A stretch of 64,000 bases of DNA from Streptomyces tropicalis (lineage in GTDB: Bacteria; Actinomycetota; Actinomycetes; Streptomycetales; Streptomycetaceae): the NCBI RefSeq assembly GCF_029269835.1, contig NZ_JARJBB010000001.1, positions 1 to 64,000 on the forward strand. Direction: 5' to 3'. A program made the translations under genes and the position numbers. Below are positions 41,083-50,809 of the stretch, piece after piece. Each line of letters opens with the position of its first letter. The stretch's first letter is position 1. The notes under the pieces are model-generated. The model ran no database searches, was not told the DNA's origin, and saw only the letters and a list, made by a program, of their open reading frames with translations.

Positions 41083-41829
41083 CTACGCCGCCGGGGTGCC
41101 CTCGTGGGGGCCGTCGGAGGAGGTGTCGTGGCCGTAGAGGTGGCCGTGGGGATCGGGGTCCCGGGGGCCGAAGAGGGCGGTGAGGCCCAGGTGGACCACC
41201 AGCGCGGCGAGCGGCCACGCCAGCAGCGCGCCCTTGGCCCCGAGCTTCAGCGGGGCGGAGAAGACGACGCCCTTGCCGACGGCCTTCGCGTGGGCGATCA
41301 CGTCCTGGCCGGGGCCGAGCCAGACGCCCAGCCGCCACGCCAGCAGCGAGCCGAGCAGCGCGCCGACGCCCAGGCCCGCCACGAGCGGCACGCCCCCGCG
41401 CCGGCGGGCGAGGAAGACCGCCGCAGCGCTGACCGCGCCGAACGCCAGCGCGAGCAGCGTGAACGTTCCGTCGACGCCGATGGCCTGCTCGCCCTCGGTG
41501 TCCTTGAAGTAGACGACCCAGCTGTTGTCCACCACGTCCGCGACCAGCGGCACGTGGGGGGCCAGCCACCACCACAGCAGCCCCAGCAGTGCCCCGGACA
41601 GCGTCACGGCCGCCGTGACCACGGCTCCCTCACGGATCTCGGCCGGCATCCCCGGCCCGTCCTGTCCGTAGGAGGGGATCGCGGCACCGGTGGTCGGCAT
41701 CTGCCAGGCCTGTCCGCGGGGGTCCTGCCCGGCCGGCGCGGCCCCGTCGGACTCGGACGCCCCGGAGGACGGGGAGGGCTGGGAGGGCCGCTGGTGCGGC
41801 GGCGGAGGTGGAGTCAACGGAGCGGTCAC
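41083..41829 (-). CDS. DUF2567-like membrane protein
   Basis: 248 residues from the GTG at 41829. The first 60 residues are Pro/Ser-rich and cytoplasmic; four membrane segments follow, with an extracytoplasmic loop containing NSWVVYFKDTEGEQAIG between the first two. The tail is His/Asp-rich. I assign the DUF tentatively. It is encoded just downstream of an ABC exporter pair on the same strand, separated by 34 nt, but nothing shows it belongs to the transporter. Confidence 0.7.
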   Translation of the reverse strand: MTAPLTPPPPPHQRPSQPSPSSGASESDGAAPAGQDPRGQAWQMPTTGAAIPSYGQDGPGMPAEIREGAVVTAAVTLSGALLGLLWWWLAPHVPLVADVVDNSWVVYFKDTEGEQAIGVDGTFTLLALAFGAVSAAAVFLARRRGGVPLVAGLGVGALLGSLLAWRLGVWLGPGQDVIAHAKAVGKGVVFSAPLKLGAKGALLAWPLAALVVHLGLTALFGPRDPDPHGHLYGHDTSSDGPHEGTPAA

Positions 41830-41863
41830 CCTGTCATCGTGCCAGGTACGTCGGCCGGCCGCG

Positions 41864-42808
41864 TCACCGGACGGCCGCCCGCCGGTACGCCCAGGTGGCA
41901 GCGGCCAGGGACACCACCCCGACCGCGGCGCACACGGCCATGTCACCGGCCACGAGCGCCCAGTCGGGGTGGGCGGAGAAGGAGCGGGCGTAGGCCTCCA
42001 CGCCGTAGGTGGAGGGCAGCAGGTCGCGGGCCAGGCGCACGGCCTCGGGCATCCGGTCGGGCGGCAGCACGCCCAGCAGCAGCGCCGCGGACATGCCGAG
42101 CTGGCCGAGCAGGGTCGCCAGTTCCGGACGCGGCGCGAGCAGGCCGCAGGCGGCCCCGAGCCCGGACAGCGCGGCACCGGCGAGCGGGACCACGGCCAGC
42201 AGCACCCACAGGTTGCCCAGCGGGAGCCCGAACAGCACGCAGCCGAAGACGGCGGTCACGACCGTCCCCGGCACCGTGAAGGACGCGTACGCGGCGGCGG
42301 CGCCCAGCACCACGGCGGCGGGCGGCACCGGCAGCGTCGCGTAGTGGTCGAGGCCGCCGCTCGCCCGCAGATGCCCGAAGTACTGGGCGAGGAGGTTCAG
42401 CGCCACGTAGGCGACGACCACGATCGAGGCGCCGGCCACCACGGAGCGGGCCTCCCCGCCGCCGCCGACCACCCCGCGCATCATGACCATGATGCCGACG
42501 GACTGGAAGGTCGCCACGAACAGCAGCGGGATCCGCGCCACGCGGGCCCGGGACAGCTGGGCCCGGTACACGGCCGCGAGGGACGGCCAGAGCCGGGCCC
42601 GCGGTGCGAGCACGGCGGCGTCCCGGCCGGTAACGCCCCCGGCGGTCCTGGCGCCGGACAGCACACCGGCGGGTACGGCACTCACGTCGAACTGCTCCTC
42701 ATTCCCTGCGGCGAACGTGTTCCGCACCCCGGTCGCGTTCCCGGCGCCGGGGGCTTCACCCCCGCCGCCCGCGTCGTCCCGTACGGATCCCCGGGCCCGC
42801 GTGCTCAT
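41864..42808 (-). CDS. ABC-2 type transporter permease
   Basis: 314 residues. About 75 polar N-terminal residues precede six hydrophobic segments (IPLLFVATFQSVGIMVM onward). The pattern, with a conserved-looking ARLWPSLAAVYRAQL and LPVPPAAVVLGAA, fits ABC-2 exporters. The ATG overlaps the ATPase gene stop (ATGA), so the two are partners. Substrate unknown; a drug or lipid exporter is likely. Confidence 0.88.
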   Translation of the reverse strand: MSTRARGSVRDDAGGGGEAPGAGNATGVRNTFAAGNEEQFDVSAVPAGVLSGARTAGGVTGRDAAVLAPRARLWPSLAAVYRAQLSRARVARIPLLFVATFQSVGIMVMMRGVVGGGGEARSVVAGASIVVVAYVALNLLAQYFGHLRASGGLDHYATLPVPPAAVVLGAAAAYASFTVPGTVVTAVFGCVLFGLPLGNLWVLLAVVPLAGAALSGLGAACGLLAPRPELATLLGQLGMSAALLLGVLPPDRMPEAVRLARDLLPSTYGVEAYARSFSAHPDWALVAGDMAVCAAVGVVSLAAATWAYRRAAVR

Positions 42809-43824
42809 GCCTTCACCAAACCCTGCCGGGCCGCGCCGCCGAGCGCCAGGTAGACGTCCTCCAGGCTGGGCGTGGCGAGGGTGAAGTCGTCCAGGGCCTC
42901 GAAGGCGGCGCCGCCGGTGACCGTGGCGACCGCCGCCCGGGCCTCCTCGGGGGCGAGCCGCAGGGTCCAGCGCCGGCCGGACTCCACCGCCCGCTCCCGG
43001 AGCGCGGCGACCTCGGCCACGTCCAGCGGGGCGCCCTCGCGCCACACCAGCTCGACCCGCACCTCGCCGGAGACCCGCTCCTTCAGGCCGGCCGGGCTGT
43101 CGCAGGCGATGACCCGGCCTCGGTCGAGCACGGCGACCCGGTCCAGCACGGTCTCGGCCTCGATGACGTTGTGGGTGACCAGCAGGACCGTGGTGCCGCG
43201 CTCGGCGCGCCGGCGGTCGACCGCGGACCACACCGCGCGGCGCGCCACCGGGTCCATGCCGGTGGTGGGCTCGTCCAGGACCAGCAGCGGGCGCTCGCCG
43301 ACCAGCGCCGCGGCGAAGCAGGCGAGCCGCCGCTGGCCGCCGGAGAGCTTCTTCAGCGGGCGCCCGGCGATCGGCGCGAGACCCAGCTCGTCGAGGACGG
43401 CGTCCCGCTCGGCCCGCGCGCTGCGGGCGTCCAGGCCGCGCAGCCGGCCGGTGGTCTCGGCCGCCAGGGAGACGGTCAGCTCGTCCAGGGCGGTGGACTC
43501 CTGGCCCAGGTAGGCGAGGATGCGGGCGGCCCGCTCGGGGTGCGCCACGATGTCGTGACCGAGGATCTCGATGCTGCCGCCGTCCGGCCGCATCAGCCCG
43601 GTGAGCTGGCGGACGACCGTGGACTTGCCGGCACCGTTCGGCCCGAGCAGGCCGAAGATCTCGCCGCGGCGGACGTCGAGGGCGACCTCGTCGGTGGCCC
43701 GCACCTCGGGGGCGCCGGGGGTGCCGCGCCGGGCGCGCAGGGCGGGATAGGTCTTGGTCAGCCCGCGCACCGCGCACACCACGTCGTGCTGGTGCCGAAG
43801 TGCCTGTGCCGCGCGCGTACTCAC
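42805..43824 (-). CDS. ABC transporter ATP-binding protein
   Basis: 339 residues. Walker A GPNGAGKST at residues 61-69, signature KLSGGQRR, Walker B LLVLDEPTTGMDP, and H-loop VTHNV. The C-terminal 80 residues are the extension usual in DrrA/NatA-type exporters. The start is a GTG at 43824; TAGTCT lies 8 nt before it with no Shine-Dalgarno, so it may be leaderless. Confidence 0.93.
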   Translation of the reverse strand: MSTRAAQALRHQHDVVCAVRGLTKTYPALRARRGTPGAPEVRATDEVALDVRRGEIFGLLGPNGAGKSTVVRQLTGLMRPDGGSIEILGHDIVAHPERAARILAYLGQESTALDELTVSLAAETTGRLRGLDARSARAERDAVLDELGLAPIAGRPLKKLSGGQRRLACFAAALVGERPLLVLDEPTTGMDPVARRAVWSAVDRRRAERGTTVLLVTHNVIEAETVLDRVAVLDRGRVIACDSPAGLKERVSGEVRVELVWREGAPLDVAEVAALRERAVESGRRWTLRLAPEEARAAVATVTGGAAFEALDDFTLATPSLEDVYLALGGAARQGLVKA

Positions 43825-43853
43825 AAAGGACGAGACTACGGGGTCCGGGGCCT

Positions 43854-45107
43854 TTACTCGTCCTTGGGGCGTCCCGTCGGGCCCGCCTCGCCGGCGGGGA
43901 CGTGCTCGGTCGCCGTGCGGACGTCGATCTCGCGCCAGAAGCCGGCCCGGATGGCGTAGCGGTCGTGCTCGTCGATCTGGTCGTCCTTGTGGGCGAGGAG
44001 CCCGAAGCGGGCCGCGTACCGCAGCAGCTCCCCGTCGATGCGGTGCGGGACGCGCGGGTACATCGCCGACAGCCTCTGGAGGTGCGCCTGCTCGCCGAGC
44101 CGTTCGACCCAGCGGCGGGCGAAGACCTGGCCGACCTCGTAGGGGTCGCCGCCGACCGTGGTGATGTCCTCCTCGCGGTCGGCCCAGCGCTGCTCGGCCG
44201 TGGTGAGCTGGGCCAGCGTCGGCATCGAGGCCGCATCGGCCGGCTCGGCGGCCGTCCCCGGGCGGTCCACCCAGCCGCGGTCGGAGGACCAGCGCAGGGT
44301 GGCCGTGGCGGGGTGCGCGGCGGGCGGGACGCCGTGGGAGCGCAGGGCGGCGAGGTCCTTGGGGGTGGGGACGCCCTTGGGGGTCTGGGCCCGCTCCGCC
44401 ACGCCGTTGCGGGTGGCGTCCCCGGCGGGGTGGTGCTGCTCCTCGGCGGGGCGCTCCGCGGAGCCGGGCGCGGACTCGGGCAGGGGTGCGGAGAGGATGG
44501 CGGCGATCTCGGGGCGGGGCGCGGGCGGCGGGGCGCAGACGCCGGTGAGTTCCCTGGCCCGGACGGCCTTGGTGATCCAGGTGCGGTCCAGGACGCGGCG
44601 CTCGTCGGCCTCGGCCACCAGGTCCTCGGACTGGTTGTAGTCGCCGTCGGCGGCCTGGACGGCCCAGAGGTGGACGGCGACGCCGTGTTCCTTGGCGGCC
44701 ATCATCCCGGGCAGCAGGTCGCCGTCGCCGGTGACGAGGACGACGTCGGAGCAGGCGCGGTTGCGGGCCAGTTCGGTCAGCTCGGCGTGCATGGCGGCGT
44801 CGACGCCCTTCTGCGCCCAGCGGCCGTCGCTGCGGGTCAGGGCGCCCAGCCGGACGGTGACCCGGGGCATCACGCGCAGCCGCCGGTGCTCGGGCTGGGG
44901 GACGCGGTCGGGGGCGCCGTCGAACCAGTAGATGCGCAGCAGGGGCCGTTCCGTGTCGGTCTCGGCCTGGTCGCGCAGGCCCTGGACGAGGGCGTTGTGG
45001 TCGACGGCGATCCGGGACCTCGACGGCTCCCCGGCGAGGAGACTGGCGGCGGCCCCCAGCAGATACCCGGCGTCCACCAGGACGATGCAGCGGTCCACGC
45101 GTTCCAC
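43854..45107 (-). CDS. NYN-domain nuclease-like protein
   Basis: 417 residues from the GTG at 45107; a GTG at 45098 has better spacing from GAGAGG and may be the true start. Residues 1-170 form a PIN-like NYN domain with the acidic residues in CIVLVDAGYLL, KGVDAAMHAELTEL and DVVLVTGDGDLLPGM. NYN proteins are predicted metal-dependent RNases acting in RNA processing. The middle (Pro/Ala-rich) is disordered and the C-terminus (LFARRW to GFWREID) has helices like those in LabA/DUF88 proteins. Confidence 0.85.
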   Translation of the reverse strand: MERVDRCIVLVDAGYLLGAAASLLAGEPSRSRIAVDHNALVQGLRDQAETDTERPLLRIYWFDGAPDRVPQPEHRRLRVMPRVTVRLGALTRSDGRWAQKGVDAAMHAELTELARNRACSDVVLVTGDGDLLPGMMAAKEHGVAVHLWAVQAADGDYNQSEDLVAEADERRVLDRTWITKAVRARELTGVCAPPPAPRPEIAAILSAPLPESAPGSAERPAEEQHHPAGDATRNGVAERAQTPKGVPTPKDLAALRSHGVPPAAHPATATLRWSSDRGWVDRPGTAAEPADAASMPTLAQLTTAEQRWADREEDITTVGGDPYEVGQVFARRWVERLGEQAHLQRLSAMYPRVPHRIDGELLRYAARFGLLAHKDDQIDEHDRYAIRAGFWREIDVRTATEHVPAGEAGPTGRPKDE

Positions 45108-45226
45108 CCTCTCTCCGGGAGGTTTGCTTCGGGCTTGCTTCGAGTCTGCCCGACGGCGCCGGGGTTGGGGCCTGAACTCGATCTTCGGCGTGGCGTTTCC
45201 GGGCCCGGCGTGGCCGAGCATGCCTG

Positions 45227-45273
45227 TCACATACGGTAATTGTCCGACATGCGTTCTTTGTCGGGCTATGTGA
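45227..45273. promoter_or_regulatory. Nested inverted repeats upstream of the small basic-protein gene
   Basis: TCACATA (45227-45233) pairs with TATGTGA (45267-45273), and inside it GTCCGACA (45242-45249) pairs with TGTCGGGC (45259-45266) with one mismatch. It is AT-richer than its surroundings and lies in the divergent intergenic region, 50 nt before the 45323 start. It may be an operator or an RNA hairpin. Confidence 0.45.
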
Positions 45274-45322
45274 ATCTGGTCGCGGCCCTGGCCCCTAGAT
45301 CCCCCCCAGGAGGTTGATCACC

Positions 45323-45496
45323 ATGGCCAAGAACCGCAAGCAGGACCGCACCCGTCCGAAGGCGTCGGTGGGCGCGAGCGCCCCCCGCGAGTCGGAGCGG
45401 TCCGCGATGGAGCCGCAGCCCGAGCACCACGCCGGGCCGGTGGCCCCCGCTGATATGGCGCGCAAGGGCCGTCAGAAGCGCTTCGGCCACAACTGA
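45323..45496 (+). CDS. Small basic protein, 57 residues
   Basis: MAKNRKQDRTRPKASVGAS to KGRQKRFGHN: highly charged, no hydrophobic core, probably disordered and nucleic-acid- or ribosome-binding by composition. The ATG at 45323 follows AGGAGG at 9 nt. Small proteins like this at this place are conserved in Streptomyces as far as I recall. Function unknown. Confidence 0.85.
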   Translation: MAKNRKQDRTRPKASVGASAPRESERSAMEPQPEHHAGPVAPADMARKGRQKRFGHN

Positions 45497-45503
45497 CGGC
45501 GGC

Positions 45504-45527
45504 GCCCCGGCCGTTGTGGGCCGGGGC
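45504..45527 (+). terminator. Hairpin after the small basic-protein gene
   Basis: GCCCCGGCC/GGCCGGGGC, 9-bp perfect stem with 6-nt loop, 8 nt after the stop. Confidence 0.65.
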
Positions 45528-45532
45528 AGGTG

Positions 45533-45566
45533 CGAGGGGCGTACCCGGTTGCGGGCACGCCCCTCG
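45533..45566 (-). terminator. Hairpin after dnaE
   Basis: CGAGGGGCGT/ACGCCCCTCG, 10-bp perfect stem with a 14-nt loop, 41 nt beyond the dnaE stop on the minus strand. Confidence 0.6.
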
Positions 45567-45606
45567 TGCGCTCCGCGGGGCCCCTGGCGGGGTCCGCGGA
45601 GGCCCG

Positions 45607-48600
45607 TCAGCCCGCGAGGCAGGCCGGGCCGAGGAGCACCTTCAGGTCGCCGAAGAGCGCCGGGTCCGGCTTGACCCGGTGCCGGTCCAGGCGCAGCACC
45701 GTGGTCTTGCGCGGGCCCTGGAGCTTGATGCGGACCTCGCTGTCGCCCTTGTGGTGGCCGAGGATCTCGCCGAGGCGGCTGACCATGGGCGGGGTGACCC
45801 GGGTGGCCGGGATGGTGAGGACCACCGGCGCGTTGGTGCCGGCGTTCGACAGGTCGGGGACCATCAGCTCCATCGCGACCAGGCGCGGCACGTCCTCCCG
45901 CTTGTCCAGGCGGCCCTTGACGAACACCACCGCGTCCTCGACGAGTTGCGTGGAGATCAGCTGGTAGGTCGCCGGGAAGAACATGCACTCGATGGAGCCC
46001 GCGAGGTCCTCGACCGTGGCGATGGCCCAGGCGTTGCCCTGCTTGGTCATCTTGCGCTGCAGGCCGGAGATGATGCCGCCGATGGTGACGACCGCGCCGT
46101 CCGCGTGCTCGCCGCCGGTCAGCTGGGCGATGCCCGCGTCCGCCTTGTCGGACAGCACGTGCTCCAGGCCGAAGAGCGGGTGGTCGGAGACGTACAGGCC
46201 GAGCATCTCCCGCTCCTGGGCGAGCAGGTAGGTCTTGTCCCACTCGTCCTCGCCGAAGACCACGTCGAGCCCGAAGCCGGGCTCGCCCGCGGCCTCCTCC
46301 CCCATCCCGCCGAAGAGGTCGAACTGCCCCTCGGCCTCCTTGCGCTTGACCGCCACCACGTTGTCGATCATCGGTTCGTACTGCGCGGTGAGGCCCTTGC
46401 GGGTGTGGCCCATGGAGCCGAAGGCGCCGGCCTTGATCAGCGACTCCGTGGTGCGCTTGTTGCAGACCACGGCGTCGACCTTGTCGAGGTAGTCGGGGAA
46501 GGAGGCGTACTTCCCCTTGGCCTTGCGGCACCTGATGATCGACTCGACGACGTTGGTGCCGACGTTGCGGACGGCGGAGAGGCCGAAGAGGATCACGTCG
46601 TCGCCCTGGGCGGCGAAGTTGGACTCGGACTCGTTGACGTTGGGCGGGAGCACCTTGATGCCCATGCGGCGGCACTCGTTGAGGTAGATCGCCGACTTGT
46701 CCTTGTCGTCCTTGACGGAGGTGAGGAGGCCGGCCATGTACTCGGCCGGGTAGTTCGCCTTCAGGTAGGCGGTCCAGTAGGAGACGAGGCCGTACGCGGC
46801 GGAGTGCGCCTTGTTGAAGGCGTAGCCGGCGAAGGGGACCAGCACGTCCCACAGGGCCTGGATGGCCTCGTCGCTGAACTCCTTCTTCCGGGCGCCCTCC
46901 TGGAAGAGGACGAAGTTCTTCGCCAGTTCCTCGGGCTTCTTCTTGCCCATCACGCGGCGGAGGATGTCGGCCTCGCCGAGCGAGTAGCCCGCGATGATCT
47001 GGGCGGCCTTCTGCACCTGCTCCTGGTAGACGATGAGGCCGTGGGTGACGTCCAGGACCTCCCTGAGCGGCTCCTCCAGCTCGGGGTGGATCGGGGTGAT
47101 CTCCTGCTGGCCGTTCTTGCGCAGGGCGTAGTTGGTGTGGGAGTTCATGCCCATCGGGCCCGGCCGGTACAGGGCCGACACGGCGGAGATGTCCTCGAAG
47201 TTGTCGGGCTTCATCAGCCGCAGCAGCGAGCGCATGGGGCCGCCGTCGAACTGGAAGACGCCGAGGGTGTCGCCGCGCTGGAGCAGTTCGAAGGTCTTGG
47301 GGTCGTCCAGCGGCAGGCTCAGGAGATCGATGTCGATCCCCTTGTTGGCCTTCACCATCTTGACGGCGTCGTCCATGATCGTGAGGTTGCGCAGGCCCAG
47401 GAAGTCCATCTTCAGCAGGCCGAGCGACTCGCAGCTCGGGTAGTCCCACTGCGTGATGGTCACGCCGTCGGTGTGCCGCACCCAGACCGGGACGTGCTCG
47501 GTGATGGTCTCGCTGGACATGATCACGCCCGCGGCGTGCACGCCCATCTGCCGGACCAGGCCCTCCACACCGCGCGCGGTGTCGATGACCTTCTTCACGT
47601 CCGGCTCATTCTCGTACATGCCGCGGACCTCGCCGGCCTCCGAGTACCGGGGGTGCGCGGGGTCGGTGATGCCGGACAGCGGGATGCCCTTGCCGAGGAC
47701 GTCGGCCGGCATCGCCTTGGTGATCCGGTCGCCCATCGCGTACGGGTAGCCCAGCACGCGCGCGGAGTCCTTGATCGCGTTCTTCGCCTTGATGGTGCCG
47801 TAGGTGCCGATCATGGCGACCTTGTCGGCGCCGTACTTCTCGGTCACGTACCGGATGACCTCGACGCGCCTGCGCTCGTCGAAGTCGATGTCGACGTCGG
47901 GCATCGAGACGCGCTCGGGGTTGAGGAACCGCTCGAAGATCAGGCCGTGCGGGATCGGGTCGAGGTCGGTGATGCCCATGGCGTACGCGACGATCGAGCC
48001 GGCCGCGGAGCCTCGGCCGGGGCCGACCGCGATGCCGTTGTTCTTGGCCCACATGATGAAGTCGGCGACCACGAGGAAGTAGCCCGGGAACCCCATCTGG
48101 ATGATGACGTCCATCTCGTACTCGGCCTGCCGCTGGCGGTCGTCGGGGACGCCGCCGGGGAAGCGGCGCTCCATGCCGCGGCGGACCTCCTCCTGGAACC
48201 AGGTGACCTCCGTGTAGCCCTCGGGGATGTCGAACTTCGGCATCAGGTCGCGCTTCTCGAACATGCCCGTGGTGTCGATCTGCTCGGCCACCAGGAGCGT
48301 GTTGCGGCAGCCTTCCTGCCAGGCGTCCGAGGAGTCGATGGCGTACATCTCGTCCGTGGACTTCAGGTAGTAGCCGGTGCCGTCGAACTTGAAGCGGTCG
48401 GGGTCGGAGAGGTTCTTGCCGGTCTGGATGCACAGCAGGGCGTCGTGGGCGGTCGCCTCGTGCGCGTAGGTGTAGTGCGAGTCGTTGGTGACCAGGGGCG
48501 GGATGCCGAGCTTCTTCCCGATCTCCAGCAGCCCGTCGCGCACCCGGCGCTCGATGTCGATGCCGTGGTCCATCAGCTCCAGGAAGTAGCGGTCCTTGCC

Positions 48601-49146
48601 GAAGATGTCCTGGTACTCGGCGGCGGACTTCAGCGCCTCGTCGTACTGGCCGAGGCGCAGCCGGGTCTGCAGCTCGCCCGAGGGACAGCCGGTGGAGGCG
48701 ATGAGCCCCTCGGACCACTGGGCGATGGTCTCCTTGTCCATCCGCGGCCACTTCTGCAGCCAGCCCTCGGCGTAGGCGTCCGAGGAGAGCCGGAAGATGT
48801 TGTGCAGGCCCGTCCGGTCGGCCGCCCAGATGGTCTTGTGCGTGTAGCCGCCGGAACCGGAGACGTCGTCCCGCTTCTGGTGCGGCTGGCCCCACTGGAT
48901 CTTGCGCTTGTTGCGCCGGGACTCCGGGGCGACATAGGCCTCGATCCCGATGATCGGGGTGACTCCGGCCTTCTGCGCGGTGTGGAAGAAGTCGTACGCC
49001 CCGTGGAGGTTGCCGTGGTCGGACATGGCGATGTGCGTCATGCCCATCTCATTGCACGCGTTGAACATGTCCTTCAGCCGCGCGGCACCGTCCAGCAGCG
49101 AGTACTGGGTGTGGACGTGCAGGTGCGTGAACGGCGGCTTGGACAC
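45607..49146 (-). CDS. dnaE: DNA polymerase III alpha subunit
   Basis: 1179 residues, the expected length for the essential actinobacterial replicative DnaE1. The PHP domain has HLHVHTQYSLLDGA and MSDHGNLHG; these metal-binding His residues suggest intrinsic proofreading as in mycobacterial DnaE1. The polymerase core has GPGRGSAAGS and the catalytic MPDVDIDFDERRR. Helix-hairpin-helix and OB-fold domains occupy the C-terminus. The GTG at 49146 follows GGAGG. The gene is divergent from the DUF2252 gene. Confidence 0.97.
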   Translation of the reverse strand: MSKPPFTHLHVHTQYSLLDGAARLKDMFNACNEMGMTHIAMSDHGNLHGAYDFFHTAQKAGVTPIIGIEAYVAPESRRNKRKIQWGQPHQKRDDVSGSGGYTHKTIWAADRTGLHNIFRLSSDAYAEGWLQKWPRMDKETIAQWSEGLIASTGCPSGELQTRLRLGQYDEALKSAAEYQDIFGKDRYFLELMDHGIDIERRVRDGLLEIGKKLGIPPLVTNDSHYTYAHEATAHDALLCIQTGKNLSDPDRFKFDGTGYYLKSTDEMYAIDSSDAWQEGCRNTLLVAEQIDTTGMFEKRDLMPKFDIPEGYTEVTWFQEEVRRGMERRFPGGVPDDRQRQAEYEMDVIIQMGFPGYFLVVADFIMWAKNNGIAVGPGRGSAAGSIVAYAMGITDLDPIPHGLIFERFLNPERVSMPDVDIDFDERRRVEVIRYVTEKYGADKVAMIGTYGTIKAKNAIKDSARVLGYPYAMGDRITKAMPADVLGKGIPLSGITDPAHPRYSEAGEVRGMYENEPDVKKVIDTARGVEGLVRQMGVHAAGVIMSSETITEHVPVWVRHTDGVTITQWDYPSCESLGLLKMDFLGLRNLTIMDDAVKMVKANKGIDIDLLSLPLDDPKTFELLQRGDTLGVFQFDGGPMRSLLRLMKPDNFEDISAVSALYRPGPMGMNSHTNYALRKNGQQEITPIHPELEEPLREVLDVTHGLIVYQEQVQKAAQIIAGYSLGEADILRRVMGKKKPEELAKNFVLFQEGARKKEFSDEAIQALWDVLVPFAGYAFNKAHSAAYGLVSYWTAYLKANYPAEYMAGLLTSVKDDKDKSAIYLNECRRMGIKVLPPNVNESESNFAAQGDDVILFGLSAVRNVGTNVVESIIRCRKAKGKYASFPDYLDKVDAVVCNKRTTESLIKAGAFGSMGHTRKGLTAQYEPMIDNVVAVKRKEAEGQFDLFGGMGEEAAGEPGFGLDVVFGEDEWDKTYLLAQEREMLGLYVSDHPLFGLEHVLSDKADAGIAQLTGGEHADGAVVTIGGIISGLQRKMTKQGNAWAIATVEDLAGSIECMFFPATYQLISTQLVEDAVVFVKGRLDKREDVPRLVAMELMVPDLSNAGTNAPVVLTIPATRVTPPMVSRLGEILGHHKGDSEVRIKLQGPRKTTVLRLDRHRVKPDPALFGDLKVLLGPACLAG

Positions 49147-49414
49147 GGTGGCGGCCTCCAGGGTTCGGGTGCCACGGCGCTCGGGCGGCGGGAGGGCGGG
49201 TGCCGACGGGCTCCGGACGGGTCTCGGGGGGACAGCGTCGAAGTCTATGCCCCGGCACTGACACTCGGCGGCGTCCGCCGCGTACCTTCGGTGCGAGGAA
49301 TCGGCGGGCACTCCCCCGCGCCGCCGGACGTTGGGCGTGGGGGAGGCGTCCGGCCGGATCCGCCCCAACGTCTCGAAACGTCTCGTACCACCCCGTACCA
49401 GGAGGCACCCAGCG

Positions 49415-50740
49415 ATGTCGGTACCCCAGCTCAACGACGAGCAGCGCGGCGAGGAGATCCTCTCCGTCCTCGACACCGCCTTCGGCGAGCTCCTGGCCGC
49501 CGACCCGGCCGCGTTCCGCGTGAAGTTCCGGAAGATGGCGGCCTCGGCCTTCGCGTTCTACCGCGGCACGGCCTGCCTCTTCTACCACGACCTGGAGGCC
49601 GAGAAGCGCGGCGGACCCTACCTGGACGAGCGCACCTCGCGCGTGTGGATCCACGGCGACCTGCACGCGGAGAACTTCGGCACCTACATGGACTCGAACG
49701 GGCGCCTGGTCTTCAACGTCAACGACTTCGACGAGGCCTACGTCGGCCCCTTCACCTGGGACCTGAAGCGCTTCGCCGCCTCGATCGCCCTCGTCGGGTA
49801 CGCCAAGGCGCTCAGCGACGAGCAGATCGGCGAGCTGGTCGCGGTCTACGCCGCCGCCTACCGCGAGCGGGTGCACGCCCTGGCCACCGGGGCCAAGAGC
49901 GACGAGGTGCCGCCCTTCACCCTGGAGACCGCCGAGGGCCCCCTGCTGGACGCGCTGCGCGCCGCGCGCTCCCTGACCCGCTTCGAGCTGCTGGACTCGA
50001 TGACGGAGATCCGCGACTTCGAGCGCCGCTTCGCGGGCGGCGGCGGCTCCATCGAGCTGGACGCGGCCACCCGGTACAAGGTCCTCGCCGCCTTCGACGG
50101 CTATCTGGAGACGCTGCCCGAGACCTCCCTGGCCCGCCCGGACTCCTACCGTGTGAAGGACGTCGTGGGCCGCCGCGGCATCGGCATCGGCTCGGCCGGC
50201 CTGCCGTCGTACAACATCCTGCTGGAGGGCCACAGCGACGCCCTGGAGAACGACGTCGTCATCTACATCAAGCAGGCCCAGACCCCGGCGGTCTCCCGGC
50301 ACATCACCGACCCGGCGATCAGGGGCTACTTCCAGCACGAGGGCCACCGCACGGTGATCTCCCAGCGCGCGCTGCAGGCGCACGCCGACCCGTGGCTCGG
50401 CTGGACCGAGCTGGACGGCTCCGGCCAGCTGGTCGCCGAGGTCTCGCCGTACGCGGTCGACCTGGACTGGAGCGACATCGACGACCCGGAGGAGATCGCG
50501 CAGGTGGTCGCGGACCTCGGCCGGGCCACGGCGACGATGCACGCGGCGGCCGACGACCAGTCCGGCGAGTCGCTGGTGCCCTTCTCCACCGAGCGGGCCA
50601 TCGACGCGGCGATCGCCGCCGACGAGGACGGCTTCGCGCCGCTGCTGGTCGCCTTCGCGCACGACTACGGCGCCCGCGCCCGGGCCGACCACCAGATCTT
50701 CCTGGACCTCTTCCGCAACGGCAGCATTCCGGGTCTGTGA
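49415..50740 (+). CDS. DUF2252-family protein
   Basis: 441 residues from the ATG at 49415 with AGGAGG upstream. The family has a protein-kinase/APH-like fold: FRKMAASAFAFYRGTACLFY, then VWIHGDLHAENFGTY (catalytic-loop-like HGDxHxxN), VFNVNDFDEAYVGPFTWDLKR (DFD metal motif), and an RTVISQRALQAHADP segment. Function is unknown; phosphotransferase activity is inferred from motifs only. It is divergent from dnaE across 268 bp. Confidence 0.88.
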   Translation: MSVPQLNDEQRGEEILSVLDTAFGELLAADPAAFRVKFRKMAASAFAFYRGTACLFYHDLEAEKRGGPYLDERTSRVWIHGDLHAENFGTYMDSNGRLVFNVNDFDEAYVGPFTWDLKRFAASIALVGYAKALSDEQIGELVAVYAAAYRERVHALATGAKSDEVPPFTLETAEGPLLDALRAARSLTRFELLDSMTEIRDFERRFAGGGGSIELDAATRYKVLAAFDGYLETLPETSLARPDSYRVKDVVGRRGIGIGSAGLPSYNILLEGHSDALENDVVIYIKQAQTPAVSRHITDPAIRGYFQHEGHRTVISQRALQAHADPWLGWTELDGSGQLVAEVSPYAVDLDWSDIDDPEEIAQVVADLGRATATMHAAADDQSGESLVPFSTERAIDAAIAADEDGFAPLLVAFAHDYGARARADHQIFLDLFRNGSIPGL

Positions 50741-50809
50741 CGGAACGGGCCGCGCAGGGCACCCTTTAAGGGCCCCTTACCGCAGCCCGTGACAGACTCT
50801 CCTCTCGCT

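Noticed and set aside
45514..50769. 1751-codon plus-strand open frame
   Set aside because: It is antisense to dnaE and out of frame with the DUF2252 gene; no domain is visible.
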